From Actinomycetota bacterium (GTDB lineage Bacteria; Actinomycetota; Actinomycetes; S36-B12), in assembly GCA_030684515.1 (NCBI GenBank), contig JAUXVJ010000009.1, forward strand, positions 558,001 through 622,000: a stretch of 64,000 nt of DNA, read 5' to 3'. The position numbers were made by a program, and so were the translations under genes. Below, piece by piece: positions 35,790 through 43,281 of the stretch. The notes beneath the pieces are model-generated. The model saw only the letters and a list, made by a program, of their open reading frames with translations. It did no database searches and was not told the origin of the DNA. Every line of letters begins with the position of its first letter. Position 1 is the stretch's first letter.

Positions 35790-36158
35790 CCGGGCCATTT
35801 CATCAACCCGTGGGGTGACACGGTCGTAAAATGACAGAAGTGCCTGTCGTTGCTGGGATTCTTGGCTTACGAGGAGTCGAGGTCCTTGTAGCGGAAGGCA
35901 CTTCCAGGGTGAACGCCACCGACCACATCACGGTCCTGGACGCGGCGCTGGCCCAGTTCGATCCCGCCCAGCGGGCGACGGTGCTAGTCCGCACCGACTC
36001 CGGCGGCGGGACGAAAGCGTTCGAGGAGCACCTCGCCCTGACCACCCGCGACCTGCACCACCTGAGGCCGCCACCCCAGGCCCACGGGGCAGACGCCCAC
36101 GCCCTCGAACGAACACAGACCCCCGTGACCTACACCAAAGCCAGATGAAATGGCTGGG
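35790..36158 (+). mobile_element. Internally deleted IS1380-family element with both ends and target duplication
   Basis: This 369-bp element has left end CCGGGCCATTTCATC (35790-35804) and right end GATGAAATGGCTGGG (36144-36158), inverted with two mismatches. It is flanked by identical CTAG (35786-35789 and 36159-36162), the 4-bp duplication size of IS1380. Inside, a frame from about 35900 gives a transposase middle fragment (TDHITVLDAALAQFDPAQRA, VLVRTDSGGGTKAFEEHLAL) running into a remnant of the region near HHLRPPPQAHGA. Most of the transposase, including the ends of the catalytic core, is missing, so it could only move if another element supplied transposase. Confidence 0.75.
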
Positions 36159-36199
36159 CTAGCGCCCGGAGTAAACTGAATCTTTGGTCGGAGGTCACA

Positions 36200-36487
36200 G
36201 TGCTCAGTTGGATGCGCAAGACGATGGGCGGCTCCCAGCCCGGAGCCTCGTCCAGCCTTGGCGCACTGGAAGAGATCTTCGCCCCAGCCGCGGCCAAGGC
36301 CCGCCTTGATCTGGAATCCCGCAATGAGCGCTCGATTCCCATTCCGAGCCCTGGTGACAAGCTGCTCAGCGATAAGGTGCTGGTGGTCAAGGTGAGCAAG
36401 CAGGCAGCGGGTGCCGATAGTCATAAATCGGACAAAACCCCCCGATTAGACGATTGCGCCCCTGCCCCCCTAGACTCTGCAGGCTGA
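36200..36487 (+). CDS. Small DUF6191-like protein
   Basis: This 95-residue protein starts at a GTG with a GGAGG box at 36190-36194. The segment SLGALEEIFAPAAAKARLDL continuing to NERSIPIPSPGDKLL resembles the actinobacterial DUF6191 core (ALDEIFNPGAARAR ... PSPGDR), recalled from memory. The tail after residue 65 is charged and likely unstructured. A TAAACT hexamer at 36172-36177, just outside the IS end, could be its -10 box. It lies before infA. Function is unknown. Confidence 0.55.
   Translation: MLSWMRKTMGGSQPGASSSLGALEEIFAPAAAKARLDLESRNERSIPIPSPGDKLLSDKVLVVKVSKQAAGADSHKSDKTPRLDDCAPAPLDSAG
36446..36476 (+). promoter_or_regulatory. Candidate promoter for infA and the alpha operon
   Basis: TTAGAC (36446-36451) and TAGACT (36471-36476) are separated by 19 bases, about 114 bases before the infA start. 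The stretch between is C-rich. Because the map side of the operon is now 29 kb away, infA and the genes behind it need their own promoter; this is the best visible match, but spacing is slightly long. Confidence 0.4.
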
Positions 36488-36589
36488 CGTTGGCTTCCCC
36501 GATTGCCCGCCACCATCAATTTGGTGGTCTTGGCATGTCTGGGAATACGGCGCCGGCATCACTCACAAAACGAAGGACGAAGCAGCAGT

Positions 36590-36811
36590 ATGGGCAAAAA
36601 AGACGGAGCGATCGAGCTTGAGGGCACGATCATGGAGTCTTTGCCTAATGCAATGTTCCGCGTGGAGTTGGACAACGGGCACAAAGTTTTGGCGCACATC
36701 AGCGGCAAGATGCGAATGCACTACATCCGCATCCTTCCCGATGACCGTGTTGTCGTAGAACTGTCTCCGTATGACCTCACTCGCGGTCGCATCGTCTATC
36801 GCTACAAGTAA
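36590..36811 (+). CDS. infA: Translation initiation factor IF-1
   Basis: This 73-residue S1-fold protein has the exact family length ([20 protein letters not shown], then [19 protein letters not shown]). It binds the ribosomal A site during initiation. The ATG at 36590 is chosen over an upstream in-frame ATG because it gives the invariant IF-1 N-terminus. It leads the downstream half of the ribosomal operon (infA-rpmJ-rpsM-rpsK-rpsD-rpoA-rplQ). Confidence 0.98.
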   Translation: MGKKDGAIELEGTIMESLPNAMFRVELDNGHKVLAHISGKMRMHYIRILPDDRVVVELSPYDLTRGRIVYRYK

Positions 36812-36834
36812 CGACACGAGGACGCAAACACATC

Positions 36835-36948
36835 ATGAAGGTCAAGCCGAGCGTTAAGACGATTTGCGATAAGTGCAAGGTCATCCGTCGTCACGGAGTT
36901 GTCATGGTGATTTGCGAGAACCCTCGCCACAAGCAGCGTCAGGGCTAA
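36835..36948 (+). CDS. rpmJ: 50S ribosomal protein L36, zinc-binding type
   Basis: This 37-residue protein reads [19 protein letters not shown] onward, with Cys11, Cys14, Cys27 and His32 as the zinc ligands of the C+ type. The length is exactly that of the family. It lies 23 bases after infA, its normal neighbour. Confidence 0.97.
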   Translation: MKVKPSVKTICDKCKVIRRHGVVMVICENPRHKQRQG

Positions 36949-37116
36949 TCACCTGACGAAGGTCGCTGGGGAGACAACCCGACGCCCTGTCTGAGAAGTA
37001 CCCGACCCCTGGCGAAAGCCAGGACGACACCTTCGGTCACGAGGCCGAAGACCTGCCTCGACGGGCAGGACTGGTACTTCAATCCAAACCTCGTGCTTAG
37101 AGAAGAGAGAACGTCA
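36949..37116 (+). promoter_or_regulatory. Structured RNA candidate upstream of rpsM (possible alpha-operon leader)
   Basis: This 168-base gap is the largest between ribosomal genes here. It can fold as a closed multi-branch junction: an 8-bp closing stem (36995-37002 with 37073-37080, GAAGTACC/GGTACTTC) encloses three perfect 6-bp hairpins. These are 37008-37013/37018-37023 with a GAAA tetraloop, 37031-37036/37045-37050, and 37052-37057/37064-37069. In E. coli, S4 represses this operon through an RNA structure at the same place; a similar autoregulatory role is inferred. No T-run follows. Confidence 0.6.
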
Positions 37117-37494
37117 ATGGCACGTCTTGTCGGTGTTGATCTGCCGCGCGAAAAGCGCATGGCAATCGCACTCACCTATATCTATGGAGTCGGTCGTTCA
37201 CAGGCCGCCGCTGCCCTTACTGCAACGGGCATTGATCCGGAAATGAAGTCCAAGGACCTCTCCGATGATCAAACTCTCGCCCTTCGCGACTGGATCGACA
37301 CCAACCTCAAGGTTGAAGGCGATCTGCGTCGTGAGGTTGCCGCAGACATCCGCCGCAAGGTTGAGATTGGCTGCTATCAGGGACTTCGCCACCGTAAGGG
37401 CCTCCCGGTCCGCGGCCAGCGCACCCACACCAATGCTCGTACCCGCAAGGGTCCGCGCAAGACCGTCGCTGGCAAGAAGAAGGCCACGAAGTAA
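37117..37494 (+). CDS. rpsM: 30S ribosomal protein S13
   Basis: This 125-residue S13 begins [20 protein letters not shown]. The C-terminal [20 protein letters not shown] contacts the P-site tRNA. The start at 37117 gives the universal N-terminus; an upstream in-frame start adds only eight unlikely residues. A GAGAGAACG stretch serves as a weak ribosome-binding site, unlike the stronger sites of its neighbours. Confidence 0.97.
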   Translation: MARLVGVDLPREKRMAIALTYIYGVGRSQAAAALTATGIDPEMKSKDLSDDQTLALRDWIDTNLKVEGDLRREVAADIRRKVEIGCYQGLRHRKGLPVRGQRTHTNARTRKGPRKTVAGKKKATK

Positions 37495-37532
37495 TTCGTC
37501 GGCTTCAACCGGACTCGTAGGAGAAACAGAAC

Positions 37533-37940
37533 ATGGCACCCAAGTCAGGCCAGAAAGGCGCACCGAAGAAGGTTCGCCGCAAAGAGAAGAAGAACGTGGC
37601 CCACGGTCACGCTCACATCAAGAGCACGTTCAACAACACCATCGTGTCCATCACTGACCCCACAGGCGCCGTCATCGCATGGTCAAGCGCTGGCCAGGTT
37701 GGTTTCAAGGGCAGCCGCAAGAGCACCCCATTCGCCGCACAGCTCGCAGCAGAATCTGCCGCGCGTCGCGCAATGGAGCACGGCATGCGCAAGGTTGACG
37801 TGTTCGTCAAGGGTCCAGGCTCCGGCCGCGAGACCGCTATCCGTTCGCTGCAGGCAACTGGGCTTGAGGTCGGCTCCATCTCCGACGTCACACCAGCGCC
37901 ACACAACGGAACCCGTCCGTCCAAGCGTCGACGCGTCTGA
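37533..37940 (+). CDS. rpsK: 30S ribosomal protein S11
   Basis: This 135-residue S11 has a basic N-terminus ([20 protein letters not shown]), the [20 protein letters not shown] core and the [18 protein letters not shown] end that binds 16S rRNA at the platform. An ATAGGAGAAA box precedes the start. It lies between rpsM and rpsD in the usual order. Confidence 0.97.
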   Translation: MAPKSGQKGAPKKVRRKEKKNVAHGHAHIKSTFNNTIVSITDPTGAVIAWSSAGQVGFKGSRKSTPFAAQLAAESAARRAMEHGMRKVDVFVKGPGSGRETAIRSLQATGLEVGSISDVTPAPHNGTRPSKRRRV

Positions 37941-37973
37941 TCGCGCGCAGGAAAAACAGGAGAGCGAAGAGAT

Positions 37974-38600
37974 ATGGCGCGTTATACAGCAGCCGATTGC
38001 AAGCGGTGCCGTCGCGAGAAGATGAAGTTGTTCCTCAAGGGATCCAAGTGCGAATCTGCCGCTTGCCCGTTTGAGAAGCGTCCCTACCCTCCAGGCCAGC
38101 ATGGTCGTGGACGGTCAAAGGACAGCGAGTACCTGCTCCAGCTTCGTGAGAAGCAGAAGGCCACCCGGATGTACGGCGTTCTTGAGAAGCAGTTCGCGAA
38201 CTACTTCGTTGAGGCACAGCGTCAGTCCGGCAAGACCGGCGAGAACCTGCTCATCATTCTTGAGACCCGTTTGGACAACGTCGTGTTCCGCGCTGGCTTT
38301 GCCAAGTCGCGTGACATGGCTCGCCAGCTGGTCACCCACGGCCACTTCCTGGTCAACGGCCACAAGGTGAACATCCCGTCCTTCCGCGTTTCCCCCAACG
38401 ACATCGTCGAGGTCGCACCGGGTTCACGTGAGATGACGCCATTCATCATCGCCCACGCCGAAATCGGTGATCGCACCGTGCCGGCATGGCTTGAGGTCAT
38501 CCCGTCGAAGATGCGCATCCTGGTGCACGCCCTGCCAGCCCGCGCCGTCATCGACACCCCAGTCACAGAGCAACTGATCGTCGAGCTCTACTCCAAGTAA
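37974..38600 (+). CDS. rpsD: 30S ribosomal protein S4, zinc-binding type
   Basis: This 208-residue S4 has four N-terminal cysteines (9, 12, 26, 31) forming the zinc site of the C+ form, followed by RPYPPGQHGRGR. An S4 RNA-binding domain follows (RLDNVVFRAGFAKSRDMARQ, LVTHGHFLVNGHKVNIPS). S4 nucleates 30S assembly and in E. coli represses this operon. It could therefore be the ligand of the RNA structure before rpsM. Confidence 0.97.
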   Translation: MARYTAADCKRCRREKMKLFLKGSKCESAACPFEKRPYPPGQHGRGRSKDSEYLLQLREKQKATRMYGVLEKQFANYFVEAQRQSGKTGENLLIILETRLDNVVFRAGFAKSRDMARQLVTHGHFLVNGHKVNIPSFRVSPNDIVEVAPGSREMTPFIIAHAEIGDRTVPAWLEVIPSKMRILVHALPARAVIDTPVTEQLIVELYSK

Positions 38601-38606
38601 GTCCTT

Positions 38607-38661
38607 GTGGGGAGGAATCTCCCCACTCGATGAAACGCGACTTCAAATAGTGGTCGTCGCG
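38607..38661 (+). other. Two hairpins between rpsD and rpoA
   Basis: The first is a perfect 8-bp stem GTGGGGAG / CTCCCCAC (38607-38614 with 38619-38626) with loop GAAT. The second pairs CGCGAC with GTCGCG (38636-38641 with 38656-38661) and ends right before the GGGAAGGAAG ribosome-binding site of rpoA. There is no T-run. They may be an RNA processing site or modulate rpoA output relative to the ribosomal proteins. Confidence 0.5.
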
Positions 38662-38674
38662 GGAAGGAAGAAAA

Positions 38675-39694
38675 TTGCTTATTAGCCAGCGCCCCGTGCT
38701 TACCGAGGAGCCGATCAGCGAGTTCCGCTCGCGTTTCGTGCTCGAGCCCCTCGAGCCAGGATTCGGCTACACCCTTGGCAACTCGCTTCGTCGCACCCTG
38801 CTGTCCTCAATCCCAGGTGCTGCTGTCACGAGCATCCGCATTGATGGTGTGCTGCACGAATTCACGACGATTCCAGGAATCAAGGAAGACGTCACTGAGC
38901 TGATCTTGAACATCAAGCAGTTGGTTGTGTCATCAGAGCATGACGAGCCAGTGGTGATGTACCTGCGCAAGCAGGGTCCAGGCAAGGTTGTTGCCGCGGA
39001 CATCCAGCCACCCGCTGGTGTCGAGGTGCACAACCCTGAGCTGCACATTGCTGAACTCAATGACAAGGGCTCACTTGAGATCGAGCTCGTCGTTGAGCGT
39101 GGCCGCGGCTATGTCTCTGCAACCCTCAACAAGCAGCCTGGCCAAGAGATCGGTCGCATCCCCGTGGATTCGATCTACTCCCCAGTGCTCAAGGTGACCT
39201 ACAAGGTTGAGGCCACCCGTGTTGAGCAGCGCACCGACTTCGACAAGCTTGTCATCGACGTTGAGACCAAGCACTCGATCCGCCCAACTGACGCTGTTGC
39301 ATCTGCTGGTAAGACCCTTGTTGAACTCTTCGGTCTGGCTCGTGAGCTCAATGTCGACGCTGAAGGCATCGACATCGGCCCATCGCCAACGGACACCTTC
39401 GTTGCCGAGCAGCTGTCGACTCCAATCGAGCAGCTCGATATGACAGTTCGCTCGTACAACTGCTTGAAGCGTGAAGGCATTCACACTGTTGGTGAGCTCA
39501 TCACCCGCAGTGAGGCCGATCTGCTCGACATTCGCAACTTCGGTGCGAAGTCAATCGATGAGGTCAAGGTGAAGCTCGTGAGCCTCGGCTTGGCCCTCAA
39601 GGACAGCCCGCCAGGATTTGATCCTTCAGCGGTTGCCTACTACGAAGACGATGAAGATGACGACCTGGCATTTGCTGAGGACGAGCAGCTCTAG
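38675..39694 (+). CDS. rpoA: DNA-directed RNA polymerase subunit alpha
   Basis: This 339-residue alpha subunit has N-terminal dimerisation domains ([20 protein letters not shown]) and a C-terminal domain ([20 protein letters not shown]) that binds UP elements and activators. An acidic tail ([18 protein letters not shown]) closes the protein, as in many Actinobacteria. The start is an uncommon TTG, backed by a strong GGGAAGGAAG box six bases upstream and by the conserved [12 protein letters not shown]-terminus. Confidence 0.97.
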   Translation: MLISQRPVLTEEPISEFRSRFVLEPLEPGFGYTLGNSLRRTLLSSIPGAAVTSIRIDGVLHEFTTIPGIKEDVTELILNIKQLVVSSEHDEPVVMYLRKQGPGKVVAADIQPPAGVEVHNPELHIAELNDKGSLEIELVVERGRGYVSATLNKQPGQEIGRIPVDSIYSPVLKVTYKVEATRVEQRTDFDKLVIDVETKHSIRPTDAVASAGKTLVELFGLARELNVDAEGIDIGPSPTDTFVAEQLSTPIEQLDMTVRSYNCLKREGIHTVGELITRSEADLLDIRNFGAKSIDEVKVKLVSLGLALKDSPPGFDPSAVAYYEDDEDDDLAFAEDEQL

Positions 39695-39733
39695 TCGCAC
39701 CAGCGATTTACCCATCTGACAGGAGATTTTTCG

Positions 39734-40357
39734 ATGCCTACGCCAACCAAGGGTCCCCGCCTCGGCGGTGGTCCGGCCCATGAGCGGCTGATCTTGGCCA
39801 ACCTTGCCACCTCGCTCTTCGAGCACGGTCGCATCACGACCACAGAGGCCAAGGCCAAGCGCCTGCGTCCATTGGCCGAGCGCCTGATCACCTTCGCCAA
39901 GCGCGGTGACCTGCACGCACGTCGTCGTGTGCTGACCATCGTTCATGACAAGTCGGTCGTGCACACGCTCTTCACCGAGATCGGCCCGAGCTTTGCCGGT
40001 CGCCAGGGCGGCTACACCCGCATCACCAAGATCGGCAACCGCAAGGGCGATAACGCTCCGATGGCAATCATCGAGCTGTGTGAGCCCATGCTTGAGCAGG
40101 TTGTTGCTGAGGCCAGTGCCGCCACCAAGCGCGCTGCCAAAGAAGCCGCAATTGCCACTGCAGCTCCGGTCGTTGCTGACGTGATCGTTGATGAGGTCAT
40201 CACTGACACTGAAGGCAATGTCGTGGCTGAAGAGATCATCGTCGACGAGATCACCGTGGATGCAACGGGTGAGATCATCGAAGAGGAGATCGCTGTCATC
40301 GAGGTTGAAGCCGTTGAAGAGGCTGCCGAAGAGGCTGCCGAAGAGGACAAGTCCTGA
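39734..40357 (+). CDS. rplQ: 50S ribosomal protein L17 with acidic C-terminal extension
   Basis: Residues 1-120 are standard L17 ([34 protein letters not shown]), a protein of the tunnel exit region. Residues 121-207 are an Ala/Glu/Val-rich extension ending in [13 protein letters not shown]. Within it residues 150-167 and 168-185 are two diverged copies of an 18-residue unit ([18 protein letters not shown] and [18 protein letters not shown]). Actinobacterial L17 proteins often carry acidic tails; the repeat is specific to this one as far as I can see. Confidence 0.95.
   Translation: MPTPTKGPRLGGGPAHERLILANLATSLFEHGRITTTEAKAKRLRPLAERLITFAKRGDLHARRRVLTIVHDKSVVHTLFTEIGPSFAGRQGGYTRITKIGNRKGDNAPMAIIELCEPMLEQVVAEASAATKRAAKEAAIATAAPVVADVIVDEVITDTEGNVVAEEIIVDEITVDATGEIIEEEIAVIEVEAVEEAAEEAAEEDKS
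40181..40288 (+). repeat. Diverged 54-bp tandem repeat inside rplQ
   Basis: Two in-frame units, 40181-40234 and 40235-40288, encode the similar 18-residue acidic segments in the L17 tail. The DNA copies have drifted, so the duplication is not recent. Confidence 0.6.
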
Positions 40358-40413
40358 CCCAGCAAGAACTCAATCAGCCCGTCTCCGGTCCACCGGGTGA
40401 CGGGCTGATTCGT

Positions 40414-41214
40414 TTGCGTCTTGATATCGCATATGACGGCACCGACTTCTTTGGCTGGGCTGTTCAAAAGGATCTGCGCACGGTTCAGGGTGAAGTCACC
40501 CGCATCCTGCGTCTGCTGACGCAGAGCCAAGTCGATCTCTTCTCCGCGGGTCGTACTGATGCTGGCGTGCATGCGCGTGGACAGGTAGTGCACTGCGATA
40601 TCACCCAGCAGCAAGCCAATCTTCTGCGCGGAGCTGGGCGCATCAACCGAGCCCTGCCCGAGGACATCCGCATTCGACGCATGACTGTTGCCCCGCCTGG
40701 CTTTGATGCGCGCTTCTCAGCCCTGTGGCGCCGTTACACATACCGCATCTGTGATGACTCCACTCTGATGAATCCGCAGTTGCGCCGGCAGGTGCTGTGG
40801 CATCCCCACATCCTGGATCTGGATGCCATGAATCAGGCGGCGCAAGGCCTTCTGGGCCTGCATGACTTCGCGGCCTTCTGCAAGCCCCGCGATTTCAGCA
40901 GCACAGTCAGGTCACTTGAGCAGTTGACATGGCATCGCCAGGACGATGTCTGCGTGATGACAATTCAGGCCGAAGCCTTCTGTCATTCAATGGTGCGCAG
41001 CCTGGTGGGAGCGATGATCCCGGTGGGCGATGGCCGCAAGGCGACTTCGTGGCCCAGCGACATCCTGGCGGGCCGTGAGCGCAATGTCGGGCTCACCGTT
41101 CAGCCCGCCTACGCGCTGACCCTTGAAGAGGTCGGCTACCCGCCAGATGACCAGCTGGCTGATCGCCAGCGGGTGACCAAGGCCCGCCGAAGTCTTGGTG
41201 AAGAGTGCGACTGA
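40414..41214 (+). CDS. truA: tRNA pseudouridine synthase A
   Basis: It makes pseudouridine at tRNA positions 38-40. The protein has LDIAYDGTDFFGWAVQKDLR, the catalytic-Asp motif SAGRTDAGVHARGQVVH, and RYTYRI, and is 266 residues from the TTG at 40414. The frame is open further upstream to the end of rplQ (through GPPGDGLIRLRLDIAYDG), and family alignments usually have a few more residues. The true start may be an upstream rare codon (for example CTG 40354) coupled to rplQ. It is convergent with ccdA. Confidence 0.93.
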   Translation: MRLDIAYDGTDFFGWAVQKDLRTVQGEVTRILRLLTQSQVDLFSAGRTDAGVHARGQVVHCDITQQQANLLRGAGRINRALPEDIRIRRMTVAPPGFDARFSALWRRYTYRICDDSTLMNPQLRRQVLWHPHILDLDAMNQAAQGLLGLHDFAAFCKPRDFSSTVRSLEQLTWHRQDDVCVMTIQAEAFCHSMVRSLVGAMIPVGDGRKATSWPSDILAGRERNVGLTVQPAYALTLEEVGYPPDDQLADRQRVTKARRSLGEECD

Positions 41215-41222
41215 CCGCCGGA

Positions 41223-41255
41223 GATTCAGGAGGTCTCAGGAATGAATCCTGAATC
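41223..41255. terminator. Inverted repeat between convergent truA and ccdA
   Basis: GATTCAGG (41223-41230) and CCTGAATC (41248-41255) form an 8-bp perfect inverted repeat straddling the 11-base gap between the two convergent genes and the ccdA stop region. No T-run is present on either side, so a role as a bidirectional terminator is only possible. Confidence 0.3.
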
Positions 41256-41963
41256 CAGTTCCCAAGGCGCAATCGGGGAGTGCTCCAGAATCCAGGTCTG
41301 AATATCTCGATCGAGTCCGGTCAAGATCGTGAGCCCCACCAAGATGAACACCACTCCTAGACCGCGCCGGAACCAGCTGTGCGGGTCAGATGCCCAGCGG
41401 GCATTGCCGATGAAACGCTGACCAACCAAGGCCACCGCAAGCAGTGTTGCGCATAGACCAAGGACGTAACCGCCGAGCAGCAGCAGTCCTTGACCGAGCG
41501 AGGCCGGCAGGACAGTGACGACCACGTATCCGTACATCGGGCTGCATGAGGAGAAGACAGGTCCCAATGCGGCACCAGTGAGCACCGCCCCGACAGTGCC
41601 CTGGCGCGAGCGAGCTGAGACGAGTCGTTGAGTCGAGCGTTGTTGAAGTCCCAGGCGCGCGGAGATGTGCTCCCACAAGCTGGGAAACGCCGAGACAAGA
41701 CCCAAGCCGATGAGCAAACCGCCGCTGATCCACTGCCAGACCTCTGTTGGCACGCCGATCAGGGAAGTGCTCACCTTCAGGATCAGCGTGAAGACGACGA
41801 TCGACATGCCGAGTGAAGCTGTGATGATGTATGCGCGTCGCCGTGAGGCGGCGGTCGATGAGCCAATCGAGCCGCCGACGATCACGGGAAGCATCGGCAG
41901 CACACAGGGGGCGAGCGTGGTGAGAACTCCCGCCAGCACCGCCCCCAGAAGCAGCAGCAGCAT
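41226..41963 (-). CDS. ccdA: CcdA/DsbD-like thiol-disulfide transmembrane protein
   Basis: This 245-residue protein has six membrane segments and starts at the ATG overlapping the lipoprotein gene stop. The two redox cysteines of the family are seen in LAPCVLPMLPV (Cys20) and FSSCSPMYGYVVV. It carries electrons from cytoplasmic thioredoxin across the membrane, probably to the thioredoxin-like lipoprotein encoded just upstream. A longer N-terminal start would add a non-hydrophobic stretch and is unlikely. Confidence 0.88.
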   Translation of the reverse strand: MLLLLLGAVLAGVLTTLAPCVLPMLPVIVGGSIGSSTAASRRRAYIITASLGMSIVVFTLILKVSTSLIGVPTEVWQWISGGLLIGLGLVSAFPSLWEHISARLGLQQRSTQRLVSARSRQGTVGAVLTGAALGPVFSSCSPMYGYVVVTVLPASLGQGLLLLGGYVLGLCATLLAVALVGQRFIGNARWASDPHSWFRRGLGVVFILVGLTILTGLDRDIQTWILEHSPIAPWELDSGFIPETS

Positions 41964-42487
41964 CAGACAACCTGCTTGGCAATGTCCTCTGCTGTTTCGG
42001 CACCGCTCCACTTCGTGATCTGCTCACCGTTGGCGTCGATCTGCACGAACGTGTGCTGCGTGGTCACTCCGTACTTCTGGCGCAGTTGATCAGAGTTGTC
42101 GAAGTCGACCTTGACGATGGTCAGGTCAGATGGGATGCCTGCGAGGTCTGCATTGAGGTTCTCCTCGGTTGCCCGGCAATTCGGGCACCAGCCAGCATGG
42201 AAGAACAGGACGACATTGGTATCGGTGTAAGCGGACTTGTCGCCTTCGTACTCAGCAAGAGTGACGTACGAACCGGAAGCGCTGGGCTTTGGAGCCTTGT
42301 CCATCTCGGAGGTGTCCGTCTTCTCCATACTCGAATCCGCATTCGTTGATGGCGCCATTGTGGCTTCAGCGGACATTGGCTTCTCGGCTGATTCAGGTGT
42401 TGAAGAGGAGCAGGCAGTCAACGCAAGAGCTGATGCTGCGATGGCAACGGGAATCAATATGCGCGAAAATGTTCTGGTCTGTGTCAT
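41963..42487 (-). CDS. Thioredoxin-like lipoprotein
   Basis: The start MTQTRTFSRILIPVAIAASA gives a lipoprotein signal with lipobox cysteine 26 (LTAC). A Ser/Glu/Met-rich linker runs to about residue 70, and a thioredoxin fold follows with active site HAGWCPNC (Cys101, Cys104) and a cis-Pro-like segment TTQHTFVQID. The usual cis-proline position reads His-Thr-Phe rather than Thr-Pro. It likely reduces or oxidises extracytoplasmic thiols with CcdA, to which it is coupled (ATGA). An upstream longer frame on this strand is not supported. Confidence 0.85.
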   Translation of the reverse strand: MTQTRTFSRILIPVAIAASALALTACSSSTPESAEKPMSAEATMAPSTNADSSMEKTDTSEMDKAPKPSASGSYVTLAEYEGDKSAYTDTNVVLFFHAGWCPNCRATEENLNADLAGIPSDLTIVKVDFDNSDQLRQKYGVTTQHTFVQIDANGEQITKWSGAETAEDIAKQVV

Positions 42488-42600
42488 GTGCCTATCTGAG
42501 TACAACCGGCATCTTGAAAGCCAGTGGATTCGCATTACGAAGATCTTACGTAACGCTCTTGAGTCGCCTTGCGTATGTTCTGCGGGCATACCCTGAACCC

Positions 42601-43281
42601 ATGGCTGCGATCCTCGTTGTTGATGACGACGAGACTGTGCGCGAAGTCGTGGTCGCCTATCTTGAACAGGCCGGACATGTCTTGCTCCAGGCTGCCGATG
42701 GTCCAGGTGCCATGCAGGCCGCGATGGCCAATCCCGATCTCGTCGTTCTTGATGTGATGCTTCCGGGCTTTGATGGACTTGAGGTCTGTCGTCGCCTTCG
42801 AGCGGAGCAACCAGATATGGCAATCGTGATGTTGAGCGCTCTTGGTCAGGAGGAGGATCGCATCGCCGGGCTCGGGCTTGGTGCTGATGACTATCTGACC
42901 AAGCCGTTCTCTCCTCGTGAGCTGGTATTGCGGGTGTCTGCGCTACTGCGTCGTTCGCAGTCTCCGGTTGCCGCTGCCTCACCGGACCCTGTCGATGGTG
43001 ATCTGGCACTCGACGTCGACACTCGATCGGCGACCCGAATGGGCCTTCCCATCTCACTAACCGGTCGCGAGTTTGAGCTGTTGGCCTTCTTCCTTGCCCA
43101 TCGAGGAGAGACGTTCTCGCGGGAGCAACTGCTCTCACTCGTGTGGGGTTGGGAGTTTGGCGATCTCACAACCGTCACCGTTCACGTCCGCCGGCTTCGA
43201 GAGAAGATCGAAGTCGAACCAAGTCGCCCGACCCGCCTCGTGACCGTGTGGGGTCTTGGATACCGGTGGGAACCAGCATGA
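42601..43281 (+). CDS. Response regulator, OmpR family
   Basis: This 226-residue protein has a receiver domain ([13 protein letters not shown]; phospho-acceptor Asp51 in [12 protein letters not shown]; Lys in DDYLTKPF) and a winged-helix DNA-binding domain ([40 protein letters not shown]). The ATG has no Shine-Dalgarno sequence and follows TACCCT (42589-42594) by six bases, the spacing of a leaderless transcript. It is coupled to the kinase gene. Targets are unknown; the divergent redox lipoprotein is a candidate. Confidence 0.93.
   Translation: MAAILVVDDDETVREVVVAYLEQAGHVLLQAADGPGAMQAAMANPDLVVLDVMLPGFDGLEVCRRLRAEQPDMAIVMLSALGQEEDRIAGLGLGADDYLTKPFSPRELVLRVSALLRRSQSPVAAASPDPVDGDLALDVDTRSATRMGLPISLTGREFELLAFFLAHRGETFSREQLLSLVWGWEFGDLTTVTVHVRRLREKIEVEPSRPTRLVTVWGLGYRWEPA

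Larger units (their letters stand above)
20474..36162. mobile_element. IS1380-remnant-bounded genomic island
   Basis: A 15.7-kb segment starts with an IS1380-like left end directly after the carbamate kinase stop codon and finishes with a second IS1380-like element ending at 36158. The outer ends are inverted copies: CCCAGCCATTTC at 20478 and GAAATGGCTGGG ending at 36158, flanked by TTAG and CTAG. Genes inside use visibly more GGC/CTG/GTC codons than the ribosomal and carbamoyl genes outside. Several genes in it are decayed. Movement as a composite transposon is inferred, not shown. Confidence 0.6.

Noticed and set aside
36503-36589. N-terminal extension of infA from an upstream in-frame ATG
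   Set aside because: IF-1 is strictly about 72-73 residues and the ATG at 36590 gives the conserved start.
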